Of a DNA stretch of 64,000 nt, positions 14,836 through 23,147 are shown piece after piece. Each line of letters begins with the position of its first letter. Positions within the stretch are counted from its first letter, which is position 1. A model generated the notes under the pieces. That model saw only the letters and a list, made by a program, of their open reading frames with translations, did not search any database and was not told the DNA's origin. The stretch is taken from assembly GCA_964462515.1 (NCBI GenBank), contig CAYWXK010000005.1, positions 57,382 to 121,381 on the forward strand. The letters run 5' to 3'. The position numbers and the translations under genes are program-made. The stretch is from CAYWXK01 sp964462515. Lineage in GTDB: Bacteria > Planctomycetota > Phycisphaerae > Sedimentisphaerales > Anaerobacaceae.

Positions 14836-16287
14836 TTATGCGGCTTCATCGACCATTTTGATTTCTTTGAATCTGCAGAAGAAGCCAAGCTCTTTTGTGA
14901 TGTCGCCATAGCAGGTCTGGCGGTGCAGGCCGTTGGCCCAGTTTTTCCAGAGTTTGCGGATGTCGCCATCGACTCTGACGTTAATTTTGGTCCGGCAGCC
15001 TCTATCCACTTCGATTCCTACAGGAGATTCGATTATTTCGCCGGTGAAATACGGCAGGAAGTCTGTGCCGAGCAAAATGCCCTGGGTAACTTTCTGGCCG
15101 ACCCGCATTTGCGCCTGTGGGACGACTCCTTCCTGGCGTTCCATTACATTTCGCAGCTTATAGGGGCAGGCGGGTTTATCCGGGCCATCCATTTTTGTTG
15201 ACCCGAGGCAGTGGGCCAAAATGATGCTATTTTTAGATTCATCGACGGTTGGGTCGCTGATAAAGCTGGGTCTTCCTGATAGACCCTGGAACATTATGTG
15301 CGTCATTGCAGATTGGAGGTCTGACTCGCAGATGCCGCCGTAGCCCATATCATTTAATCTTGTAAAGCCCACGCACGGATAGGCGGGAAGCTTGATGGTC
15401 TTGTCCCACATTGTGCCGTAGCAATCGACGGTCAGAACCGTTGCATCCTCTTCATCCAATAGTTTTTCAAAGGCCAATGCCTGTTTGCAGGACTTGAATA
15501 TGTTTTCCATCGAGGGTTCGACAACTTTTTCTGCACCTTTGACCCAGCGATCGGTTTCCGCCTGTGCATCTTTGTCGCTGACGGCGTTGTAAAGCTCGAC
15601 TACTCGCTCAAGCGTGATTTGCTTCATTTCTGTGCCGAATTTATTTTTCATAGCTTCGGCATACCTGGAGACATCCCGCGTTGTAACGTTGAGAATCTTG
15701 GCTTCCTTTAGGTGATGGATTGCGCGGAAAGGTTTTATAGCAAACGCCAGTTGTTTATAGTCACTGGAAAGAATGCACTCCGTTTTGGCGCCGAGAGGCT
15801 GTTTCATTATAGCACCATAGCCGGCCCACTCGTGGCCGGAATACGGAATGGCAAAAACGACAGTGGGCTTACCTACACCGAGGATTTCATTCAGGATTGA
15901 ACCTATGCCGATGGTCAGATGAATGGCGAGGATGCCATCAACGTTCTGAAGGGCGTCTTTGATTTTGCCGACTTGATCTGGTGAAGAGATTAGCTCATCG
16001 ACGGCAAACTCCACGTCGGACAATTCGTTTTTCATTTTTGCGAACTCGGAGTCATAGACTTTAAGCTCGTCCTTTATGTTTAGGCTTGGTTTGGGCCAGT
16101 GAGGGTTGTTGGGAATCGCCATATAAAGCCGTGCAACCTTGACCTTTGTTCTTCTGCAGCCGGGGCTTATGAGCTTCGATTTTCCAGGTTCTGCGCCGAG
16201 TGCCAGAAGACTTGAACCGCCGACATACAGGGCGCCTCCTGCAGCCGCCACTTGCAGAAATTCTCTTCGATTGATTTGCTCTGTCAT
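14836..16287 (-). CDS. Tat-exported fucose/arabinose isomerase-fold protein
   Basis: This 483-residue protein has a twin-arginine signal (NRREFLQVAAAGGALYVGGSS). The mature part has the general layout of the L-fucose/L-arabinose isomerase superfamily: N-terminal Rossmann-like domains (VKVARLYMAIP, VDGILAIHLTIGIG, KPTVVFAIPYSGHEW) and a C-terminal domain with the family-like stretch CESDLQSAMTHIMFQ, LSGRPSFISDP and ILAHC. I assign the fold by this resemblance; substrate and activity are unknown, and a Tat-exported isomerase-like protein would be unusual because sugar isomerases are normally cytoplasmic. The ATG at 16287 has a strong AAGGAGG. It is a single-gene unit closed by the terminator at 14778-14813, beside a GH10 xylanase. 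Confidence 0.6.
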   Translation of the reverse strand: MTEQINRREFLQVAAAGGALYVGGSSLLALGAEPGKSKLISPGCRRTKVKVARLYMAIPNNPHWPKPSLNIKDELKVYDSEFAKMKNELSDVEFAVDELISSPDQVGKIKDALQNVDGILAIHLTIGIGSILNEILGVGKPTVVFAIPYSGHEWAGYGAIMKQPLGAKTECILSSDYKQLAFAIKPFRAIHHLKEAKILNVTTRDVSRYAEAMKNKFGTEMKQITLERVVELYNAVSDKDAQAETDRWVKGAEKVVEPSMENIFKSCKQALAFEKLLDEEDATVLTVDCYGTMWDKTIKLPAYPCVGFTRLNDMGYGGICESDLQSAMTHIMFQGLSGRPSFISDPTVDESKNSIILAHCLGSTKMDGPDKPACPYKLRNVMERQEGVVPQAQMRVGQKVTQGILLGTDFLPYFTGEIIESPVGIEVDRGCRTKINVRVDGDIRKLWKNWANGLHRQTCYGDITKELGFFCRFKEIKMVDEAA

Positions 16288-16392
16288 TTTGACCTCCTTT
16301 TTCAGAGTTTTGTGAACATTCCAATAACGATTGAGATAATTAAAAGTTCATAGTTTGCGGTTCTTTTTTAAAGAGCCGAAGACAGATAAAAC

Positions 16393-18552
16393 TTATACAA
16401 TTTTAAGGCCGGCGTATTTTACCATAAGCGATTTTATCTGGCCAGAATTAAATTTTACTACAACGACACTATTTTCGCCCATATCGATAAATTCTTTGAC
16501 CTGGCCGCGGCCAAATACCCTGTGTCGCACCACCTGTCCGGCGGTAAATGTCGGCGTAGGGCAATGGATTCCCGCTTCTTCGAGTTCGCTCGGGACAGGT
16601 TGCGCGGGAATGACAGAAGGATTTGAGTCAATGACATTATCAGGTCCGAAGAAATCAGTTCCAAGCTCAAAAAGAAACTGTGACGGTATTGTATGGAGCA
16701 TCTGGCCGCGGAGTGTCCGGTATTTTGCGTAGCTTATATACAGGCCTGATTTGGCGCGGGTTATGCCGACAAAAAATAATCTGCGTTCCTCTTCGAGGTC
16801 GTCATCATTTTCGTAAGCACCGCTTCTTGCGTGGGGTAATATGCCGTCTTCGACGCCGATAATAAAGACATTTTCAAATTCGAGGCCTTTTGCAGCGTGC
16901 AGGGTCATTAGGGCGACACGGTCGCTGGAGGTGTCATAGCCATCGATGTCACTAAAGAGCGAAATCTGCTGAAGATAATCCGTAAGAGAGGGCTGTTCAG
17001 TTTCCTGGTCGTAATAGGCGGCGGAGTTTATAAGCTCTTTAACGTTTTCATAAGCATCCTGTCCCTGTGAGCCGCCTGCCTGGAGCGATTCGGCTAATCC
17101 TGATTCGGTAAAGATAAATTCTGCGATAGGTGCGACCTTGCTGGCAATGCGCTTGCTAAATTTCTCGAACATCTTGACAAAGGCAGCGAGCTTGTCTTTG
17201 GTAGCTTTGGCGAGAGAGTCGATGTGCTGGGCTTTTTTTATAGCCTCGAAGAGGCTGATTCGGTTTTGAGAGGCAAAGGTCTTAATTTTATCAATAGTTG
17301 TTTTTCCTATCCCGCGAGCCGGAGTATTGATGATGCGAAGCAGTGCAATTTCGGCACTGGGATTGGCAAGGACTTTGAGGTAAGCCAGCATATCGCGGAT
17401 TTCTTTTCTGTTGTAGAATTCTACGCCACGAACAACCTGGTATGGCATTCGATTGCGGATAAAGGCTTCTTCGAGGATTCTACTCATCGCATTAACACGA
17501 TAGAACACGGCGATATCTTTTAGAGAAGAGCCTTGCTCGACTAACTGTTTTATCTGATAGATAACGGCCTGAGCTTCCTTTGTTTCGTCTTCGCAGACAT
17601 TTACTACGATATCCTTGCCATGTGGTCTTGTTGGGATAAGTTTTTTTTCTTTACGTTTTCGGTTGAATGAAATCAGCTTGTCTGCCCACTGGAGGATATT
17701 AGGAGTGCTGCGGAAGTTTTCCTCAAGTTTGACGACAGCGGCGTCGGGCCAATCTTTTTCAAAGTCCAGGATGTTTCGGATGTCGGCCCCCCGCCAGCGA
17801 TATATGGACTGGTCTGGGTCGCCGGTTGCACAGATATTGTTGTGGTGCGAGACGAGGGCTTTGGCAATTACATACTGGGCGTGGTTGGTATCCTGATATT
17901 CATCTATCAGCAGAAACTTAAAGCGTTCTCCAAGCTGCCGGCACACATCAGGAAAGTCACGGAGTAGAAATGCGGCTTTCATCAATAAGTCATCGAAGTC
18001 CAGGGCATTGTGCTCATTTAATATGCTTTGATAAGAAGCATATATTCTGGCAAGTGTTTTGGAGAAGAAATCTTCCGCATTAGTCTGGAAAAATTCAACA
18101 TCGACTAATTTATTTTTGAGAGTGGAGATTGCCTCAAGCATTCGAGCGGGCGGGAAATCTGTGGTGTTAAGGTCGCTGTCTTTGATGGCCTGTTTGATGG
18201 AGCTTGCCTGGTCTGACCCATCGTAAATGCTGAAGTTAGGGTTTATGCCCGCCCTATCAGCATAGTTACGCAGGATTCTGACGCACAAAGAATGAAAGGT
18301 GCTGATGTGTGCTCCAACAGAGACGCCGAGAGCGATGGCTCTTTGGCGCATTTCGTCAGCAGCTTTATTAGTGAAGGTTATTGCGCAGATATTGTGGGGT
18401 GGGACACCTAAATCAATAAGGGCCGCAATTCGGTATGTTATAACGCGGGTTTTGCCGCTGCCCGGGCCGGCAATGACAAGCAGTGGGCCTTCAACGTGAA
18501 AAACGGCTTTTCTTTGCGAATCAGTAAGCTGCTGGGATATTATGTCGCGCAT
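16393..18552 (-). CDS. UvrD/PcrA-type superfamily 1 DNA helicase
   Basis: This 719-residue ATP-driven 3'-5' helicase belongs to the UvrD/PcrA/Rep group used in excision repair and replication-fork clearing. Motifs run in order: QRKAVFHVEGPLLVIAGPGSGKT (Q motif and Walker A), AITFTNKAADEM (Ia), LLIDEYQDTN (Walker B), CATGDPDQSIYRWRGAD (III), LEENFRST (IV), the VALMTLHAAKGLEF region (V) and VGITRAK (VI). A PcrA-like C-terminal segment (TAGQVVRHRVFGRGQVKEF) ends the protein. Between motif VI and this segment the linker contains a repeat-derived insertion (SVIPAQPVPSELEEAGIH), encoded at 16563-16620. Whether it is UvrD or PcrA cannot be decided. The ATG at 18552 has no obvious ribosome binding site; it follows the 596-residue gene by 22 bases. 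Confidence 0.93.
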   Translation of the reverse strand: MRDIISQQLTDSQRKAVFHVEGPLLVIAGPGSGKTRVITYRIAALIDLGVPPHNICAITFTNKAADEMRQRAIALGVSVGAHISTFHSLCVRILRNYADRAGINPNFSIYDGSDQASSIKQAIKDSDLNTTDFPPARMLEAISTLKNKLVDVEFFQTNAEDFFSKTLARIYASYQSILNEHNALDFDDLLMKAAFLLRDFPDVCRQLGERFKFLLIDEYQDTNHAQYVIAKALVSHHNNICATGDPDQSIYRWRGADIRNILDFEKDWPDAAVVKLEENFRSTPNILQWADKLISFNRKRKEKKLIPTRPHGKDIVVNVCEDETKEAQAVIYQIKQLVEQGSSLKDIAVFYRVNAMSRILEEAFIRNRMPYQVVRGVEFYNRKEIRDMLAYLKVLANPSAEIALLRIINTPARGIGKTTIDKIKTFASQNRISLFEAIKKAQHIDSLAKATKDKLAAFVKMFEKFSKRIASKVAPIAEFIFTESGLAESLQAGGSQGQDAYENVKELINSAAYYDQETEQPSLTDYLQQISLFSDIDGYDTSSDRVALMTLHAAKGLEFENVFIIGVEDGILPHARSGAYENDDDLEEERRLFFVGITRAKSGLYISYAKYRTLRGQMLHTIPSQFLFELGTDFFGPDNVIDSNPSVIPAQPVPSELEEAGIHCPTPTFTAGQVVRHRVFGRGQVKEFIDMGENSVVVVKFNSGQIKSLMVKYAGLKIV
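16563..16620. repeat. palindromic repeat inserted in the helicase gene
   Basis: The element GGATTCCCGC ... GCGGGAATGACAG, known in this window from two intergenic copies (10699-10718 and 23088-23107), is here enlarged by a TCTTCGAGTTCGCTCGGGACAGG-like middle. It lies entirely in frame within the helicase coding sequence. Confidence 0.75.
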
Positions 18553-18574
18553 AAAATAAAGTTTGCTGAGAGGA

Positions 18575-20365
18575 TCACTGAGATTGCTGGGATTGCCTCA
18601 TAAAAGTCTCTTCTTGCTGACGTAATTGTTCGAAAATTTCAGGCCTTTCGATTTTTATGCGGTTGAGCAAGCCGGCTCTCAAGTAAGGCGGATACTGCTG
18701 GTCGTTAAGAAAATCGAAAAGCGCAAGGTATCTTAACAGCTTAAAATCGGGCAGGTCAATCCTGGTTTCATCTGAGTATTTGGAGCGGTAATAGTCGTAA
18801 ATTTCCTGTGCCAGTTTTTCTCTGCCGAACGACTCATCGTCATCGCGAATTGCATACAGAAAGTAGCATTCCACAAGCAGACCCAAAATTTGCTCTTTTG
18901 CGTCAAATATGCCGATGGTGTCAAGCTCTTCGAGAAATCGCTTCCTCGCAAACTCTACCAGCGGAACCTTAAACTCCTCAAAGGGATAGAGTTGTCTCAG
19001 CTCGTCATAGATTTTTTGAGCTTGTTGCTTGTGACCGGCCTGGTAGAACAAGAGGACGGCATTTTTGAGCATATTGCGGTGGCCGTTCTGGAGAGATTCA
19101 TAGGTTTGTTTATTTGCGGGGTTGTTGTATTTTTCGAGAATCGCAAGCACGGACTTGTTGTATGGCACAAACATCCTCAAATCCGGTCGGAGAAATATTT
19201 CTTTGGCTATTTTTGTTTGCGGTGGTTTTGATGGTTCATCTGATGGCAGTTCAACAGGTGCATCATAGATAAATATTTTGCCGCAGCGAAAGAGATTCTG
19301 GAGGCTGTGAGCTACGATGCGGTCTGTGTTTGTTTCGGCAGTGTCAACGTCCTGTTTGGGGTCTTCTGTCGCTCCCATTTGCAGGCCCTTGACTGCCCAG
19401 TAAATTGCGTGGCTGTCGGGATGCCGCCAATCCAAAGGCAGATTCGAGTTTGGTTCTGTCCAGTCAACGGGACCATAAATTTTGTTTATCCGGCGCATCA
19501 AAACGGGGTCAAGTTTCCAAACTTTACGCAACTGGTAGGCCCTGGCGAAAATATCGAATTTGTTTAGAGCCTCGGTGCCACGAAAGTTATCTATTACTAT
19601 AGCGGCGGCAGGAGCGAACCTGGCGGCATTTCGACGAAGCGATAAATAATTACTCACAAACTCCTGGGGTTTAGAGACGGAGAATGTTTTGTCAGCGGAT
19701 TCGAGAGTTACAATCAGCGGTTTGAAATTTGGGTCTTCTGCAATTTGGTTCCATTTCTTTGGGGCATCGGCAAGGGCATCAAAATACTGGTTATCAGCGG
19801 GGCCGAGCAGCGGCTCCATAGCCAGTGCCAGCTGAAGCTTATAATAATTGTGTGCATCGTCGGTTACGCCGCCTATTTTGTGCTGAAAAATTCTGCCCAG
19901 CTCGCGATAGAGCAGGATATTTTTGGGGTTGAGGGGAATGCCCTGGTCGCGAAGCAGCTCATAACCATTTTTGACCCATCGCCAGCGTTGCTCCGGCTGG
20001 GTGGCCGGTATGGCGACGGAGATGTTGTAAGCCATATTCCAGGCCTGGAACTCCCAGACGGATACGAAGCGAGGCTGCAAAGTTGTTATCCATTCTGCGA
20101 GCTGTTTTGCGTCGAAGAATTGACCCTGCTCTTTCAATTTATCAGCACGTATCCACAGCGCATCTACGACCAGGCCGCGAAAAGCGCCCATCGCAACAGT
20201 TGCAAATGCCAGTGAAGGCGGTGCATTCTGGAGCGGCTCATTGCTTATCAGCTTCATTTTTAGCCGCTGAGAATTTATATAATCGAGGCGCGTACCGGCG
20301 GTAATAAGCAGGACAGCCGCAATAGTGATACAAACAAGCCAGATTATCAGGTCACGCAGACGCAT
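18575..20365 (-). CDS. membrane-anchored protein of ABC exporter operon, unknown function
   Basis: I do not recognise a named family. The protein has 596 residues with one N-terminal membrane segment (DLIIWLVCITIAAVLLITAG); the rest is probably periplasmic and mostly helical. The words GAFRGLVVDALWIRADKLKEQGQFFDA, LAEWITTLQPRFVSVWEFQAWNMAYNISV and LYRELGRIFQHKIGG suggest TPR-like helical repeats around residues 60-200; the C-terminal part (430-590) is also helix-rich. It follows the ABC permease by 23 bases and precedes the helicase by 22, so it is co-transcribed with the ATPase and permease. A scaffold or substrate-handling role for the exporter is inferred only from position. Confidence 0.75.
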   Translation of the reverse strand: MRLRDLIIWLVCITIAAVLLITAGTRLDYINSQRLKMKLISNEPLQNAPPSLAFATVAMGAFRGLVVDALWIRADKLKEQGQFFDAKQLAEWITTLQPRFVSVWEFQAWNMAYNISVAIPATQPEQRWRWVKNGYELLRDQGIPLNPKNILLYRELGRIFQHKIGGVTDDAHNYYKLQLALAMEPLLGPADNQYFDALADAPKKWNQIAEDPNFKPLIVTLESADKTFSVSKPQEFVSNYLSLRRNAARFAPAAAIVIDNFRGTEALNKFDIFARAYQLRKVWKLDPVLMRRINKIYGPVDWTEPNSNLPLDWRHPDSHAIYWAVKGLQMGATEDPKQDVDTAETNTDRIVAHSLQNLFRCGKIFIYDAPVELPSDEPSKPPQTKIAKEIFLRPDLRMFVPYNKSVLAILEKYNNPANKQTYESLQNGHRNMLKNAVLLFYQAGHKQQAQKIYDELRQLYPFEEFKVPLVEFARKRFLEELDTIGIFDAKEQILGLLVECYFLYAIRDDDESFGREKLAQEIYDYYRSKYSDETRIDLPDFKLLRYLALFDFLNDQQYPPYLRAGLLNRIKIERPEIFEQLRQQEETFMRQSQQSQ

Positions 20366-20388
20366 AAAAAAAAGCAGTTTGAGTGAGA

Positions 20389-21762
20389 TTAAACAATAAC
20401 TTTTGCAATTTCACGATAGCTGAAGATTAAGAGACCTAGAAGCAATAGTAAAGGCGCTTTAATACAAGCCATAGGAGCGGCGACTTGAGCCATCGCTGAC
20501 CAGCTCAATAACCGGCCGGGTATCAGGAATTTGGTCGGGCTGAACTTATCAAACTGAGGCAAAAATCCAATAATAGGTTTAAGAGTATAAGAATATACGC
20601 CGCTTAAACCCTCGCTTAGAAAGTCAAAAGATTCGAGGACGAAACCACTGAAACTGGCGGTAAAGAAAAACACCAGACAAAGTAATATTGCCACTGGAAA
20701 CGACAGGAAGGTCGAGGCGAGTATGCCCAAAGAGGCGAGGAAAATCAAACGAGCCAGGATTAAGATATTAGCCCGCAAAAAATTTGCGGTGAAGGTATCG
20801 GCTTTATACAGCACCTCAAGGCCATCCTCGAGCGGGAAGATTACGACAGTATCGTTCAGAGGGACATTGATAAATCCAATGGCGAGGTAGCCATCCTGCG
20901 CGACGGCGTCGGCTGGAACCTGTATCTCGCGGGATGTGCGGATAACATCTTTGCGCTCGAAAGAATATATTGGCGTTTCGATTTTGGTGCCGTATTTGAC
21001 CTGCCGATAATCGCCTGCGAGCCATTGGCTGTAAACCTGTAAGTCGGGAGGATTTACAGAGACATCGTATTTGAATCTTATAAACAAGTTTTCGTTTTGG
21101 TCAGCAGGTCTGACATTATGGAACTCCCAGAGGAGTTCCTGCCCGACTGCAGCAGCTCGTTTTTCGAGTTTTTTCCGGCTTGTGAGCTGCGCGATGATTT
21201 CATCGCGCGAGAGATTCAGAAATAGCTCGCCCAACAGGCCGCCCTTTTCGAGCTGTTTATAGGTATCGAGGACCTCCTGAGAGACATCCGGTTCCGCGGG
21301 GGTCAGGCTGGCACGTGCGGTGAAAAATTCGTTGTTGAGGCGAGTAAGCTCATCGTCGGTTAGCCTGGAGAACTTCGGCATATAAATAGTGATTGTGTAT
21401 ATTATGGCAGCGAACAAGGTAAGCATTATGATATCCAATAGTATTACGCCAAGTAATTTGCCCAGAAGAAGCTGAAAACGGCGAATGGGTTTAGTAAGAA
21501 CGGTATATATTTGCTTTTGCTGGATGTCACTTGTTACTGAATAAACTGAGGTGATTATCGTCAGCAAACAGAGCAAAAGAGTGGTGAGCGAAAGGCCGTA
21601 GCTTACGAAGGTCTGCAGCTTGCCTTTGATGGTGCCGTCGCCTGTCGCTGTAAAACCTAAAACAGGAAGCAAAACAATCAGCAGGACGATAAAGATGGCG
21701 GCGATTTTCAGCCGCAGGGCCTGCCTTATAGTATTTGTCGCGACAGCCCAAATACTATACAT
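20389..21762 (-). CDS. ABC-2 type transporter permease
   Basis: This 457-residue membrane protein starts with a helix (IAAIFIVLLIVLLPVLGF), then a second and third segment with the family-like word QQKQIYTVLTKPIRRFQLLLGKLLG between them. A large extracytoplasmic domain follows (about 150-310), then at least three further helices and a last one near the C-terminus (APLLLLLGLLIFSY). This resembles NosY/ABC-2 permeases with an enlarged loop. It overlaps the ATPase gene by eight bases (21755-21762), firmly pairing the two. The cargo is unknown. Confidence 0.85.
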   Translation of the reverse strand: MYSIWAVATNTIRQALRLKIAAIFIVLLIVLLPVLGFTATGDGTIKGKLQTFVSYGLSLTTLLLCLLTIITSVYSVTSDIQQKQIYTVLTKPIRRFQLLLGKLLGVILLDIIMLTLFAAIIYTITIYMPKFSRLTDDELTRLNNEFFTARASLTPAEPDVSQEVLDTYKQLEKGGLLGELFLNLSRDEIIAQLTSRKKLEKRAAAVGQELLWEFHNVRPADQNENLFIRFKYDVSVNPPDLQVYSQWLAGDYRQVKYGTKIETPIYSFERKDVIRTSREIQVPADAVAQDGYLAIGFINVPLNDTVVIFPLEDGLEVLYKADTFTANFLRANILILARLIFLASLGILASTFLSFPVAILLCLVFFFTASFSGFVLESFDFLSEGLSGVYSYTLKPIIGFLPQFDKFSPTKFLIPGRLLSWSAMAQVAAPMACIKAPLLLLLGLLIFSYREIAKVIV

Positions 21763-22999
21763 CGTTTTTCTCTCCTGCCTGAGATTTACCTGTTTGCTCT
21801 CCGCTCTTTTCCTGAGCTGATGTGGGAGCAGTAAGCCGGTCTAAAATGTTCTTTTTGTTTTCCTGCTCGGCAGGTTTATGTTCAACAGGCTCTGTCGTTA
21901 TTTTTTTATCTGCAATGGTTGTATCAATAGAAGAAGATTCAGCAGGCGCGGTTAGTTTACTTAGCAGTTGCTCATCGGGTTTAGGTTCAATGGTTTCAGC
22001 AGGGATGACTTGCTGAGTCTTCGCGGGTTCTGATGTGGTCTGTTGCGAGATTGGCGCCGAGACGAGCTTATCGATGATGCTTTCTTTAGTAAGCTGGCCG
22101 GTCAGAAATTCGCCAAGCCTTGTTGTGCTGACCGCACCACTTGTAGGTAGAGCCTGTTCCTGGGCTGCTACAACCGTTTTGATGAAAAATGTTTCGAGCC
22201 TGTCCATAGGAGAAGTTATGACGCAGTCAGCGTGCTCAGCCTGAACTATCTGCTTTATTTTCTCAACAGTAGAATCGCTGATTGCATCGGTGATAATCTG
22301 CCTTTTATCGGTTTGCTGCAGGAGGTCTTTGACCTGGCCCTGTGCCTGGATTTTGCCGCCATAGAGTATTGCAATCCTGTCGCAGACGTCTTCGACATCG
22401 GCAAGCAGGTGGCTGCAGAGCAGAATTGTCTTGCCTCGCTGTGCGAGTTTGAGGATTAAATCCTTTATCTGCCTTGTTCCGATGGGGTCGAGTCCGGTTG
22501 TCGGCTCATCGAGAATGAGGAGGTCCGGGTCGTTTATAAGGGCTTGTGCGAGGCCGATACGGCGTGCCATACCTTTTGAGTATGTCCCTACGGGCCTGTT
22601 TGCGACGGCTGTCAGGCCGACCATATCAAGCAGGGACTCTATTCGCATTTTCCGCACTTCAGCAGGCAGGCCAAATAATCTGGCGTAGAAATCCAGCGTC
22701 TCGCGAGCGTTCAAATATCTGTAGAGGTAGGATTCTTCAGGCAGAAAACCGATTCTGGCGTTTATCTTTGGGTCTGCGCCGTTGCCTCCGAGAACCAGGG
22801 ACTTACCTTTTGTGGGATGAAGCAGGCCAAGCAATAGTTTCAGGGTGGTTGTTTTGCCTGAGCCGTTGGGACCTAAAAGGCCAAAAACTTCATTGTAACG
22901 AACCTGCAGGTTCAGGTCATCGACAGCATAGACCTTGGCTCTGCCCCACCAGTCAGAGAAAATCTTGGTCAGGTGTATTGTTTCAACAGCATAATCCAT
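21755..22999 (-). CDS. ABC transporter ATP-binding protein with long C-terminal tail
   Basis: This is the ATPase of the ABC-2 exporter. Walker A is GLLGPNGSGKTTTLKLL, the signature is YSKGMARRIGLAQAL, Walker B is LLILDEPTTGLDPIG, and the switch His is in LLCSHLL. The nucleotide-binding domain occupies the first 230 residues or so. It is followed by a CcmA/NatA-like accessory region and then about 120 residues rich in Pro, Thr, Glu and Lys that look disordered, which is unusual for such ATPases. The ATG at 22999 (MDYAVETIHLTK) is preferred over a TTG at 23029, which adds a hydrophobic stub without any ribosome binding site. The gene is the first of the unit ATPase-permease-596-residue protein-helicase. 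Confidence 0.9.
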   Translation of the reverse strand: MDYAVETIHLTKIFSDWWGRAKVYAVDDLNLQVRYNEVFGLLGPNGSGKTTTLKLLLGLLHPTKGKSLVLGGNGADPKINARIGFLPEESYLYRYLNARETLDFYARLFGLPAEVRKMRIESLLDMVGLTAVANRPVGTYSKGMARRIGLAQALINDPDLLILDEPTTGLDPIGTRQIKDLILKLAQRGKTILLCSHLLADVEDVCDRIAILYGGKIQAQGQVKDLLQQTDKRQIITDAISDSTVEKIKQIVQAEHADCVITSPMDRLETFFIKTVVAAQEQALPTSGAVSTTRLGEFLTGQLTKESIIDKLVSAPISQQTTSEPAKTQQVIPAETIEPKPDEQLLSKLTAPAESSSIDTTIADKKITTEPVEHKPAEQENKKNILDRLTAPTSAQEKSGEQTGKSQAGEKNDV

Positions 23000-23087
23000 A
23001 AGCAAATTAAAAATTCCGATTAACACCAATTAAGGTAGAAAATTACCAAATCAAACATCTATTTACACGTCTGCCAAAGACGTTTGG

Positions 23088-23107
23088 ATTCCCGCCTTCG
23101 CGGGAAT
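23088..23107. repeat. palindromic repeat ATTCCCGC-CTTC-GCGGGAAT
   Basis: A second copy of the repeat at 10699-10718, with one loop base changed. Just before it is another hairpin, ACGTCT-GCCAA-AGACGT, at 23068-23084. Both lie between the P-type ATPase end and the ABC ATPase start. Confidence 0.7.
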
Positions 23108-23147
23108 GACGAAAAAGGGTACAGTTTTGAACTTTGCATTTTGATAT

